Shown here piece by piece: positions 43,925 through 54,776 of a stretch of DNA of 64,000 nt; the stretch's first letter is position 1, and every line of letters starts with the position of its first letter. Made by a program: the position numbers and the translations under genes. This stretch comes from Nageia nagi. Lineage: Eukaryota; Pinophyta. The notes beneath the pieces were generated by a model, which had not been told where the DNA came from, did not search any database, and saw nothing but the letters and a program-made list of their open reading frames with translations. The stretch is from NCBI GenBank assembly GCA_050084985.1, contig JBITNC010000001.1:173166001-173230000 (forward strand), written 5' to 3'.

Positions 43925-46900
43925 AGGAAAAAAGTTTGAGAAAGATAAGGCATAAAGGGTAACAAAACCTCTTCATCTTGTGCATTTAGATTTTATGGGT
44001 CTATTTCTAAATAAGTCTCTTGGGGATCATCTTATGTCGTTACCTTCATAGATGACTTCAGTACGATGACCTTTGGTTATCTACTTGAGCATAAACATCA
44101 ATTTTTTGATATGTTTAAAGAGTTTAAGGCCTTAATTGGATATTCAAACCAACATAAAATTAAAGATGCTGAGATATGATAATGGGGGTGAATATAATAG
44201 AAATGAGTTTAATGGATTTTATGCCAAATACAATATCAAGAGGCAATTCACGATTCATTACATCCCTCAACAAAATAGTGTTGTTAAAAGGATAATTAAA
44301 ACCATTTAGAAAATGGTTAGGGACATGTTGGTAAATCTTCCTACTTTCTTATGGGATGAAGTTGTGAGCATTGTAATCTACACCTTGAATAGGTATGCTA
44401 CAAAAGTAGTTGAAGGCAAAACCTCATATGAAGCATGGATGAGAAAGAAACCTAACATCTCTCGCTTTAGGGTTTTAGGAGTGATGTCTATGTCTTAATT
44501 GTTTATGAGAAAATAAAGAATCTAGATAAGAGATATAAAAAGTGCATCTTTGTGGGCTATGATAGCCAGCATAAAGGATGCAGGCTCTTCTCTTCTTCTC
44601 TCCTTCCTTAAATAGAAGTGTTCATATCAAGGGATGTAAAGTTCAATGAACTTCTTAAGGAATCTACTTCTTGTAAAAATCTAGATGATCTTGATGACTC
44701 TTCTATTACACCTAACTGGATGGATATTAGTGTAGATAATTCATCTAAGGAGAATTTTTTTTTAACATAAAGGATAACAAGAAGTATGTGTAATGTTTCC
44801 ATTTTTAAGGAGTTTTTTCCATTTCACCTATGATAAATGGGAATAATAGCTTAGGTGTGATTTTGGCAATTTAAGTAGTTCATGTCCTATTATTTTAAGT
44901 TTCACTTAGAGACTTAGTTAAATACTCTAATTATGGAATAACAGCCCTTATTAGTTAGTCATTATGTGTAGTTGAATCACTAAATGGATAATAATGATAT
45001 ATTTATGATACCAATATAATTATATTTATAAATACTATATTAGTCTCCCTAAAAGAGATATTGCATATTTTTAGCCTTGATGAATGTAATATTAGAATTT
45101 AGTTAGTTATATTATCATGGGTTCTCCCCTCTTCAAGGTAGAGCACCCTTAATGTAATAACATAGACTTCAAGGGACTTAGAAGAGCTCCCATCTTGGAC
45201 ATGGCACTACAAAGGAGAAAGCATGCATCCCAAGGTAGTGGATGACCCCCATACTTGGACATTGGGAATTAATGACTCATTTTACCCCCACAATGGAGAA
45301 TTAGGCATTATAAGGTCCCATGTTACCCTTACTTAGCATTTGGACACTTAACATTGATTTCAAGGCATATCAACATGATACCCTCTTGTACATTGCATTC
45401 CTAGACCATTGGATGTGATTTCATTGATCTTGAGGCTCTCCACCATTAGATCAACTCAACTCAATGCAATATTAGAAGAAAGACTACATCACCCATAAAA
45501 GGAGGACTCTTGGTCATTAAGATATATGCTCATTATTTATTAAAACCCCTTTTTCAAATTGAGTGTGAGAACTGTATCTTTTCCACTTGTAGGGAAACCT
45601 ACATTTGAGGTTTTGAGATGATATGAGACTAACCTCAAGTTTACTCTATCCATATTGAGAGGAACATTGCTGGTTCAATCATATAAGTTGCTGAGGAAGT
45701 CCAAGACTACACCTTGTCACTACTGTGATTAGTGAGGCTCTGGAGCCATCTAAAATAACCCTATTATAGAAAGTTCAAGTACAAGATCCTTACATAGATA
45801 AAAATATATTATAATCATGTTATTCTTTATTACATAAATAAAATTATATTATGTTATCCCAATTTTCTATTTTTCTCTTTGTGCTTGGATGTTAGGTTTG
45901 GAGTGATTATTGCATTATTTGAATATTATTATTGCTCCTTAATTGCAATTTTGGATTTGGAGTGTTATTTTTAAAGTTAAATATTTATTTGATCTTCATT
46001 ATTCATGTGCTGGGTTATTAAATATATTTTTGCATATTCAAAGTTGTTTAATTTCCAAAATAGCTAGAGGTTAGGTTATTGTATGTATTTTGAGTTTATT
46101 CAGATAATTTTGGAGTAAGAAGGAAAATGTCCCTATCCTAGGTCACATTTGAGCATAATCTATTGATTTACAATTATCATAGTATGACCTTAAACAAATC
46201 CTTATTTGCCAAAATTGATATCAAGAATTATCCCTTATCATTCAAGGAAGTTTTAAAGTATAAATGCTGGATGGAAGCCATGAAAGTGGAGTATGAGACT
46301 CTGATGAAAAATCAAACTTGCAACTTGATTTTGTATCCTAATAAATTGAATGTGATTGGTAATAAGTGGATTTATAAGGTCAAATATGATTCAGTTGAGG
46401 AAATTAAGAAAAAAATAAGGTAAGGTTAGTATCTAAGGGCTTTGCTCAAAAATTTGAAGTTGATTATGAGGAAACCCTTGCTCTAATAGCAAGATTCCCA
46501 TAATAATGTCAATCCTTGCTCTTTTAGTAGCTCAGGGATGGAAAGTTTTTCAAATTAACATCAAGATTGCTTTTCTCATCGTTGACCTAGATGTGGAGAT
46601 TTACATGAATGAACTAGAAGGATTTATTGTGGAAGATAAAGAATTTCTTATGTGTAAGCTAAAGAAGTCCTTATATGGATTTAACCAATCACCTAGAGCT
46701 TGGTACAAGAAGATTTTAGGATAATTTGTGAACATTAGGTTATATAAGTGCTTTTTTGATTCATATCTATATGTGTTCAATCAAGAAAGAGACTTGGTAT
46801 TGATTCTTCTTTATGTGGATGATATTTTGATAACAAAAAATAATGATTAAATCATCCAAGAGTGCATATCCAAACTTAAGGCAATATTTGAAATGACTGA

Positions 46901-47778
46901 TCTTGGTCTCTTGCACTACTACTTTGGTATGCAAGTATATCAATACAAATAATATACTTACCTTATTCAATCTAAGTATATCTCACACATATTTCAAAAT
47001 TTGGAATGTAAGAACTTGCAAACCTACTACGATTCCAATATCTCCTAGAATGACTCTAACTCTTAGCTCCAACTCTTGATTGGTAGATGCTACATCTTAC
47101 AAGAGACTAATTGGAAATCTTCTTTATTTAACTATCTATAGGCCAAATATTACCTTTGCAGTAAATCTTATATCACAACTTATGCAAAAATCATATGTTG
47201 AGCACCTCAATGATGTTAAGAAAATCATAAGGTATGTTACAAGAAAGATCTTGCTCTCAAGTATTCCAAGTTGCCTTCATTTGTTCTCTTACAATATTCA
47301 AATTCTAACTATGGGGGTGATAGAGATGATAGAAAATCAACCTTTTCTTATGTGTTAGCATTAATTTAGGTGCTATATTTTCTTCTCCCAAAAATATGCA
47401 AGCTAATACTACTCTTCCCATAATAGAGACAAAATATCAAGCCATGTCAGTCTCAGTCCAAGAAGCCATTTGGTTGAGGCATCTTGTAAATGAAATTAGG
47501 TATGAGAAAGCTCACCCATCTCAGATTTCTTCAAATATTTAGTTAGCTATTGATATGGAAAAGAACCTTATTTTTCCATCAAATAACAAAACATATTGAA
47601 ATCCAAGCACATTTTATTAGGGAGAAGGTTTTGGATGGTATCCTACAATTAAAGTATTGTTCGTCAGTCCTAAACTCCATTGATTTATACACCATGTTGC
47701 TTCTTGAATCTCAGTTCTACAATCTTAGGGAATCTATTAGGTTGGTGAAGGTTCCATCAAGGGGGAGTGAAGGTTGAA
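43925..47778 (+). pseudogene. Copia A pol relic (integrase, RT, RNase H), split by a solo LTR
   Basis: Integrase from SLRDLRL-less start near 43925: FIDDFS-like (seen as FIDDF, about 44049), GGEYNRNEFNGFY (about 44185), then VNLPTFLWDEVVSIVIYTLN and EGKTSYEAWMRKKPNIS (44320-44465), KKCIFVGYDSQHKGCR (44539). A solo LTR interrupts at 44789-46181. RT resumes: WMEAMKVEYETLMKNQT and NVIGNKWIYKVKYDSVEE (46270-46400), LLVAQGWKVFQINIKIAFL (46519), LKKSLYGFNQSPRAWYKKIL (46661-46720), LLYVDDILITKNND with intact YVDD (46806-46848). RNase H: SYKRLIGNLLYLTIYRPNIT (47092), then decayed pieces to IRLVKVPSRGSEG (47736-47775). The N-terminus of integrase, protease and gag are absent. Confidence 0.9.
44789..46181 (+). 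mobile_element. Solo LTR inserted in the pol gene of A
   Basis: The related copy A' reads AGAAGTATGACCTTAAAC without interruption at 18520-18537. Here GTATG occurs at 44784-44788 before TGTAATGTTTCC and again at 46182-46186 before ACCTTAAAC, a clean 5-bp target duplication. The 1393-bp insert has no coding frame. A CATAAAAGGAGG TATA-like box lies at about 45495. It ends ATTATCATA rather than strictly CA. Confidence 0.82.
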
Positions 47779-48514
47779 TTATTATTGAATTCATGTCTAT
47801 GGTGATAACTTCATCTCTAAGATGATTTCTTAGTTGTATAATGTTGATTTTTTTGTATACTCCTTCGTGGTTAGTTCACTCCATATGAGGAACTAGTTGT
47901 ATACTTTTTAGCATATGATGGCTTCTTCTACTACTCTTTTAGTTAACCATATATGAGGTACCAATATGTGCATTTTGGAATTATTTAGTTATTCATATAT
48001 GAGGAACTTGTATGTGCTTATGCTTTATTTTTTGATGTTGAACACATGCTTTTATGAAACAAGTGACTATGAGTATTGGTTTATCATCTTCGTGATAACT
48101 TATAGTGCACCATTGATCAATTTATGAAAGGTATTATTTGATTCATTTATCTTATGGTGATATGAATGTTTGTATGATGCAACTAACTAATCTTGTTTAT
48201 GAGCTACTTGTAGCTTGCAGGTTTCTTCTTAAAAGTGCATGTTATCTACTTTTAGTGGGCAAGCTCATGGAGGCTCATCATGTCAATTTATTGTTGAATG
48301 ACTATTTTGTATAGTGAAACTAGTTGTGACTAATAATTTTATTGTAAACCATTTATAAAATGGTAAAGTAGTGAGCTTCAATCTAGGATCTTGCTTATTT
48401 CTCAAAGATGTAAATATTCTTATCTTCAATTGTATCTGTATGGAGGAGAAGTCTCTCTTATTCTCTTTGTCTTCTCTCCTCTTTGCTCTACCTCAATATT
48501 GCATTAAGGGAGAA
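47779..48514 (+). other. 3' non-coding tract and polypurine tract of A
   Basis: Conserved with 20116-20575 and 61110-61810 (ATGTGAGGAACT, GCACCATTGATCA, GGAGGCTCATCATG). Ends in ATTAAGGGAGAA (48503-48514), the polypurine tract. Confidence 0.75.
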
Positions 48515-48980
48515 TGTTGGAATGTATAATGCATTATTGTAAGGTATCTTCATGTAAATTCACTAATACTTAAAAATATCCCTATATACCTTTTAAGTAT
48601 TTGTAAATAAGATAATGTAACTTGTCCTACACTACATCTCATGAGCATGCCATTTAGGCAAAAAGGTGAAGTATGCTATGACATTATACTTCGATCAAAA
48701 GGATGATCCAAGGGATTATTTTTTCCTATAAGTAGAGGACCTCCCCTCTTGGTTATTCACTTAAGTTTCTAACAAATTTATGCTCTAGGATTTTTAAGAG
48801 AAGTGAGAAAGAGGTCTTGTAAGAGCATGTTCTTTGAGAATAAGAATATATTAGATGAGTGAATGTACTCTCTTCCATGAGAGGAACCACTTTACATTTT
48901 GTGTAAACTTTTTGAGATTGGTTATTTTATGATATTATGTTATTAATGTTGAAAGAGCCTTCATGTGATCTTGGTAGAAT
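48515..48980 (+). repeat. 3' LTR of Copia element A
   Basis: Starts TGTTGGAATGTATAATGC, holds the U3 stem-loop near 48566-48602 and a decayed TATA box CCTATAAGTAG (48724). It follows the 5' LTR to CTTGGTAGAAT at 48980, after which the last roughly 20 bp are replaced by tandem repeats. Confidence 0.82.
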
Positions 48981-49069
48981 ACTAAATCCTTTATCTTGGT
49001 AGAATCATAAATCCTTTATCTTATTAGAATCCTAAATCCTTTATCTTATTATAATCCTAAATCCTTTAT
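48970..49069 (+). repeat. Four 25-bp tandem repeats at the 3' end of A
   Basis: Units of CTTGGTAGAATACTAAATCC + TTTAT, then CTTGGTAGAATCATAAATCC, CTTATTAGAATCCTAAATCC and CTTATTATAATCCTAAATCC, each followed by TTTAT. The first half of the unit is LTR sequence; the second half (CCTAAATCCTTTATC) equals, in antisense, codons of the M RT gene at 49111-49125. Confidence 0.85.
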
Positions 49070-49080
49070 CTCAAACTCAC

Positions 49081-49343
49081 ACCTCCATTCCACTAAAGTA
49101 TTGCATCAATCCTAAATCTTTTATCTCAAACTCACACATAATGGGAGCCTTAAAATTATCTTGCAACTTAGAACTACTACTCATATAAATCAAGTCATCA
49201 AAATACAAACAAATAAGAAGAATATCATAACCTTTTTTCTTAAGGTGTAAAGTAGGTTCACTTTTGCTTTTTTTTAAATCCAATGTGATAAAATTATCCA
49301 TCAATCCTAGAATAGCAAGCTATAGGGTTATGCTTAAAACCAT
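49081..49343 (-). pseudogene. Element M: Copia RT core (right half of the split gene)
   Basis: Minus strand from 49335: GFKHNPIACYSRIDG (compare the family LKQAPRAWYSRID), then SKSEPTLHLKKKGYDILLIC and LYFDDLIYMSSSSKLQDNFK with the catalytic YVDD changed to YFDD, then EFEIKDLGLMQYFSGMEV ending at 49081. The left half at 14296 continues as V-Y-Q and IFIYQTKYSK, so A separated two neighbouring residues. On the right, G3 cuts M at 49344; the N-terminal pol of M should lie beyond the window. Confidence 0.88.
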
Positions 49344-50143
49344 TGTTAAAAACTAATTTTGTTCCCTAAGCTAACCCCACTTAGGTGTTGTACTATATTG
49401 ATCTTATATCATATTGTTGAAGTTATTCTTGGTCCTTTCTCATGTAATCTTCTTATTTTATGCTAGGTAACCAACATTAATGCTATCCTTCCTAAAGGAA
49501 AATTGGAGGTTATCTTGCATATATAAAGGTAAGTATGATTGCATTGAAAGTTATCAAGATTTTACATTTCGATAGCTCTAGTACCACTTCAAAGTTCAGG
49601 TGTTTCTTAACATTTCTTATTGAGATTGGGATCTTGTTACCATGAGCATATGTCATTCCATATTTCACAATTATATGTTTGGATCAACTTGTCTATCTTT
49701 TGCTATGATTTATCCTTGGTGGCAAACTCTACTCGATTGAATGTATAGCATTCATGCTATCATATGCACCCACATTGATGTGCAGGACCTAGCATATTAT
49801 TTTTTGCTATGCTCCATGGGGTTCACACATCAAGGTCACTTATCTTTATCAAGTTCTTATTTGCATATAATTGGGTTATCTTGGGTAAAGTCTTACATGG
49901 ATTTATCTTTTACTCAATCCCTTCCTCTTTAGTACATGTGTTTTGCTATCTTAATAACTTGAACCAATAATTTGTTATTCATTATTATATTTATAATTAG
50001 GTTATTATTTAATTTCCTATTATTTTCCATCATCTATATATTTATATGAGTTAAATAACTAGGATAATACATTATCACATGTTAAGAATTTTACCGTAGT
50101 CTATAGTTACGTTATCCTAGGGGTCACTAAAAATACTACAACA
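49344..50143 (+). repeat. 5' LTR of G3
   Basis: 800 bp, same family as the LTRs of G1 and G2 but more diverged. Shared words are CCCACTTAGGTGTTGTAC at the start and CACTAAAAATACTACAACA at the end. Confidence 0.75.
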
Positions 50144-50291
50144 TATTGCCACCCATATTTTTGTAGCAAATTCTTCTCTTAATTAAGGTTATAATAAGTG
50201 CTTTTGAACCTACCTAAAATTTTGTTATCATGGCAAGAGCCCTAGGGTTCTTATTACCATTTAATCATTAAATTTTATGAGTGTGGCAGAT

Positions 50292-51835
50292 ATGGATTTC
50301 ATTTCTCTTGAAGTTATGGATAAGCTTATGGAAATACCTAAATTTTAAGCCATCCTTGCTATCATAAATGTTAATGTTGTTGCAAATGCTAACACTAGGA
50401 ATGCTTCTTCATTTGTTGGAACTTTAATTCCTTAATAATTCAAATTGTTGAAAACAAAAATCAATTTGCTCTAAAATTAGTTTGGGATAAGTTTCATCAG
50501 TACAAAAGATAAAGGCAATCCCTTGAGTATGGATATTCTCAATATAATCCTCATCAGAAGTAGAAAATAACTTGAATTAGAAAAATTCAATGGTTAGAGT
50601 GATTTTATCATTCATCTTCATGGTTTTGAATACAACATGGAACTTAAATGTATAGTGAATAATAATTTGAAAGCAAATCACTTTCATATGAGTTTGATTG
50701 GTGAAGTAAAAAAGTGGTTCCACAACTTGGCACTAGGATCTATTGCTTCATATCAATAGTTAAAGGATCAGTTCAAGAGTTACTTCAGATGCAATGTTAA
50801 GAAAAAAATATATTTGACATAACTCATTCATTGCAAACAAGATCAATAAAAAAAATTAAATTTTTTTTTCCTATATATGTGAAGATTTGGAGATCAATAG
50901 AACAAACTGTGGATGAAAATTTTGTTTCAAAAGTAGTTTTTTATAACAATCATCCTACTCTTCCAACTTGTGATCTTGATTATGTTAGAGGTTCATTTAT
51001 GGATATTGTTCATATGCTTAATAAGAAATAAGGATACATGTTAAAATCATGTCAACCAAAGCATACATCATCTTCAAACAAAAATAATGGTAGGAAATAA
51101 TATCACAAGAAAGATAATACTTTAGTTAATGTTGTTGAAACTATAACTCAAGATACAAAACATGATAGTGCTAAAGATAAATATTCACTTCCCATTCATC
51201 CTAGTAGAATGTTGGAGGATTGTATTGAAAAATGTTTTATCAAAAGAGTTCAAGGAAAAGAGTATCATCCTAATGATGATAAGCCACATTAGTATAAGGA
51301 GAATTTATTTTTTAGATATCATCAAATCAAGGGACATAATACAAAAGGTTATCATATTATGAGAAAGATATTGAAATAACTTGTACATAATGGAACAATA
51401 TCATATGAGAATGACATGATTAAAGTGAAATATCAAGATCTTCCTATAGTTAAATATGGTTAATATTATTGTTTACAATGATAATGGTGAGCTAATTAAC
51501 TTTGATGATGAATTAAGTGAATAATCAAGATCAAATTCTGAATTAGAATAAAAAACGCAAAAGGTATGCCACATAACATGAAGCAAAAAAGGTATTCATA
51601 ATCTCGTTTATGCTACAAAAGAGGTACCTTCTACATTTTCTCTTAATAAAAGAAAAAGGATAAATGGAAGAAGAATGTTATTTAAAATTTGAAAAATACT
51701 AATGCTAAGATTTGTTTTCTTGAATTATTTGAAACATATGAAGAACATAGATTAGCTTTATTTAAACTTCTTAGTGGTATAGATATTGGTACTAACATTT
51801 CAACAAGTACATTGGTAGGAATGGTCGGTTATTTT
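50292..51835 (+). pseudogene. G3 gag relic
   Basis: Starts MDFISLEVMDKLMEIPKF. Capsid-region residues FIIHLHGFEYNMELKCIVNN and GEVKKWFHNLALGSIASYQ (50610-50760) are followed by an open stretch at 50831-51031 (NNHPTLPTCDLDYVRGSFMD). Then come YHQIKGHNTKGYH at about 51318 (the last zinc-knuckle Cys is Tyr) and GTISYENDMIKVKYQDLP. At least eight stops. It ends in LFKLLSGIDIGTNISTSTLV before the junction. Confidence 0.82.
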
Positions 51836-52652
51836 TGTTGATACCTAAAAGTGGTCCCATTAACATGGTCCTACTTAGGTACAACATTACATACATGCTT
51901 AATCACACTTTATCATATTTCAATAATATTTTACCTTATTATCACATATTTCTTAGGTTATGTTCTTATTTTTATGTTAGGTACACCTAGATGACTTCAA
52001 CCTTCCTACAAGGGGTCAAATGGTGATATCATGCCTGATATAAATGTAAGTATCTCTGACCTAGGGAAAGCATGTCAAGATTACATCTCGATAGTCGGTA
52101 CCCTATGCTTGGGTGTTTCAAAATGTATCCTATTTAGATTAGAATCTTGTCATCACTGGAGTAAATATTTTTCATACATATTCATAATCATATGCTTGGT
52201 TTGACTTGTCAACATATATGTTATTATCGATCCTTATTGGAAGATCTCATTCCTTTAGAATGCTAGTGCCTGTGCTGAAGTGTATGTCTATTCTAAGCTC
52301 CTAGAACCTAGCACCCATGTTGAGATCCTTTCTATTGTTAGTCATGGAGTTCACACATTAAGGTCACCTCTCTTCAATAAGTTCATCCTACATAAACTTA
52401 GCTTTGACACAGGTAGGAACACATAAGTATTTATCTTTTAATCAATTCCATCTCTTTCATGCATCCATTCATCTTGTATCTTGACATCAACATAATCTAT
52501 AATTCTATTATTACACTATTATATTATTTATTTTCCTATTATTCATTTATGTTTATTTGAGTTAAATAGCTTAGATATTACATACCTAAATGTTTATGTG
52601 TATTTAGTTCATTTAGGCCAAAATCCTAAGTGTACTAAAACACATATCAACA
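51836..52652 (+). repeat. 5' LTR of G2
   Basis: Starts TGTTGATACCTAAAAGTGG and ends CATATCAACA, 817 bp. It is similar to the G1 LTRs throughout. Confidence 0.85.
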
Positions 52653-52797
52653 TATTGATTCCCACTTATTTATAGCATTTTCTTTCTCTAACTAAGGTTA
52701 GAATAAAAAGTGCTCTTGAACCTACCTATCTCTTTACATCAAGAACCCTAGGCTTCTTGGTTACATTTGATCAAAAGATTTTGTGAGTGTTACAAAA

Positions 52798-54368
52798 ATG
52801 GTGAACATTGCTCTTGAAGTCTTGACCAAATTAATGGCATTGCCTAAATTTCAAGCTCTTATAGTGAAAGAATCTGTAACCATAGCTCAAATTGGTAATG
52901 AGGCTAGTGTAAATACCATCATTAGTGCCAATGCTAATAGTAGTGTGAACACTGGTAATAATGTGTCAAATTATAGAACCTACAAAACTAAGAATATTAA
53001 ATAGATTGAATCAAAGTTTGAAAATCTTGCAAAAAAAATTGAAATTGGTACAAATTAAAAAATAAACAATGGTAATTCTTTAAGCATAGATATTCATAAT
53101 ACCCTCATCATTGGTACAGATAAGGATATTGAATTCAAAAAATTTAATGATGATACTAATCCTATCATACATATTCAAGGTTTTGAATATATTATGGAAC
53201 TTAAATGTGTGGTTAATGATAATTTGAAAGAAAAATATTTCCCTGTGAGTTTAATTGGCGAATCTTGTAAGTGGTTTCATAGTTTAGAACCATGTTCTAT
53301 ATCATCATATCAACAATTGAAGGATTAGTTCAAAGCTCATTTAAGATGCAACATAAAGAAATCAGTTGATTTAACAAATATTATCCATTGCAAGCAAGTA
53401 CAAATAGAAAGGTTGGACAAGTTTGTCCCAATATTTGTGAAGCTTTGGAGGTCCATTAAATAAAAGGTGGAAGAACACTTCATTGCAAAGGATTCCTTAA
53501 TAACATTAATCCTATTCTTGGTGAAAAAGGACATGAGAATCTTAATGGTTCATTTACACATATGGTTCATTTTCTTATTGAAAAAGAGGATTCCTAGTAA
53601 TATCTAATTTACTCAAGTACATATCCTCTTCTTCCAACAAAGATAGTGGTAGGAAATCTTATAATAAAAAGGATGATATTTCAATAAATGCAGTTGAACC
53701 AACTAATCAAGACAAATCAAAATATAGAAAATCAACCAAATATATATAATGCATTACCAATAAATCCTAATCAAATATTTAAGGAATGTTTGAAAAAAGG
53801 TATAATCAAATGGATCCAAGGAAAGGAATATGGACCTAATGATGAAAAGCCTATTTAGTATAGGGATAATCAATTTTATAAATATCATCAAGTTAAAGGG
53901 CATAATATAGCAAGTTGTTATGTTATGAGAAAAAAATTAAAACACTTGTTATATAGTGGAACAATCTCATATGAAAATGATATGCCCAAATTCAAATTTC
54001 AAGACCTACCTTCTGTAAATATGATTATATATGATGATAATGGTGAACTAATCAAGTTTTATGATGAATTTGGGACAAAAGTAGAATCAAATGTAGAGTT
54101 AGATTTAGAACAAACATGCAATGCAACATGAAGATCAAAGAAAGGTATTGCTAACCTAGTTTCTATTACAAAAGAGGTACCTTCTACATATTCCCTTAAG
54201 GAAAAGAAGAAAGATAAATGTAAAAAGAATATTTGATAAAATATAAATAATAGTAATGCTAAATTAGTTTGTTTGAGTTATTTGAAACATATGAAGAGCA
54301 TAGAATGGCATTATTTGAACTACTTAGTGGTATTGATGTTGATACAAATATTTCAACTAGCTCATTAG
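52798..54368 (+). pseudogene. G2 gag relic
   Basis: MVNIALEVLTKLMALPKFQA opens the frame, followed by an Asn/Ser-rich stretch and IHIQGFEYIMELKCVVNDNL, FPVSLIGESCKWFHSLEPCS (53170-53300), the capsid core. An open frame at 53925-54131 contains GTISYENDMPKFKFQDLPSV. Zinc-knuckle-like YHQVKGHNIASCY lies at about 53882-53920. Stops and frameshifts are fewer than in G3. It ends in SGIDVDTNISTSSL at the Copia C insertion. Confidence 0.85.
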
Positions 54369-54776
54369 TGTTAGAATTTATCATGCAATATTGTATAATA
54401 TTTCTCTTTAGTATAAATTCATTTAATGCTTAAAGTATCTTTAGATATCTTAAAGCATTAAAGGAATAAATATAGAAACACCTTTAACATTATCCTTGGG
54501 TTAAAGGATGGATTTCTTCTTATAAATAAAGAGATATCCTCCTCTCATTGTTATGATACAATTGTAAAGCAAGCTTTGCTAGGTTTAGGGTTTGGAGAGA
54601 GAGAGGAGAGATTCTATAAGATAGGTCATTAGGAATAAGAAGATCTTAATTAGTGGATGTACTCCTAAGGAGGGAGGAACCACTTTATATCTTGTGTTAT
54701 TATGTTGATGTTGTAAGTGCCTTCTTGAGATCTTGGTAATATAGAGATTAATTCAGAAAGGGTTAATTTCATTTCA
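54369..54776 (+). repeat. 5' LTR of Copia C
   Basis: Starts TGTTAGAATTT, ends AATTTCATTTCA. U3 stem-loop at 54425-54459, TATA box TATAAATA at 54521-54528, length 408 bp. Confidence 0.87.

Larger units (their letters stand above)
14297..49080 (+). mobile_element. Copia element A with nested insertions, inserted into M
   Basis: The 5' LTR starts at 14297 and the 3' LTR at 48515, both beginning TGTTGGAATG and similar along their length (by eye roughly 85 percent). They are more alike than either is to the LTR at 15748. The left flank in M is TACCT and M resumes at the right after CACCT (49080-49084), compatible with a 5-bp target duplication with one change. Inside are its leader (14793-15747 and about 31241-32122), a non-coding block (42577-43924), pol (43925-47778) and a 3' tract. 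Later insertions are A', L (with E), G1 and a solo LTR. Without these, A would be about 8 kb. Confidence 0.75.
49344..51835 (+). mobile_element. Gypsy element G3 (5' LTR and gag), cut by G2
   Basis: LTR 49344-50143 (starts TGTTAAAAACTAATTTTG, ends CTACAACA) followed by TATTGCCACCC, the PBS region. It then has gag and the beginning of the pro region. It stops at 51835, where the LTR of G2 starts after GGTTATTTT. The remainder of G3 is not seen to 64000. Confidence 0.82.
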
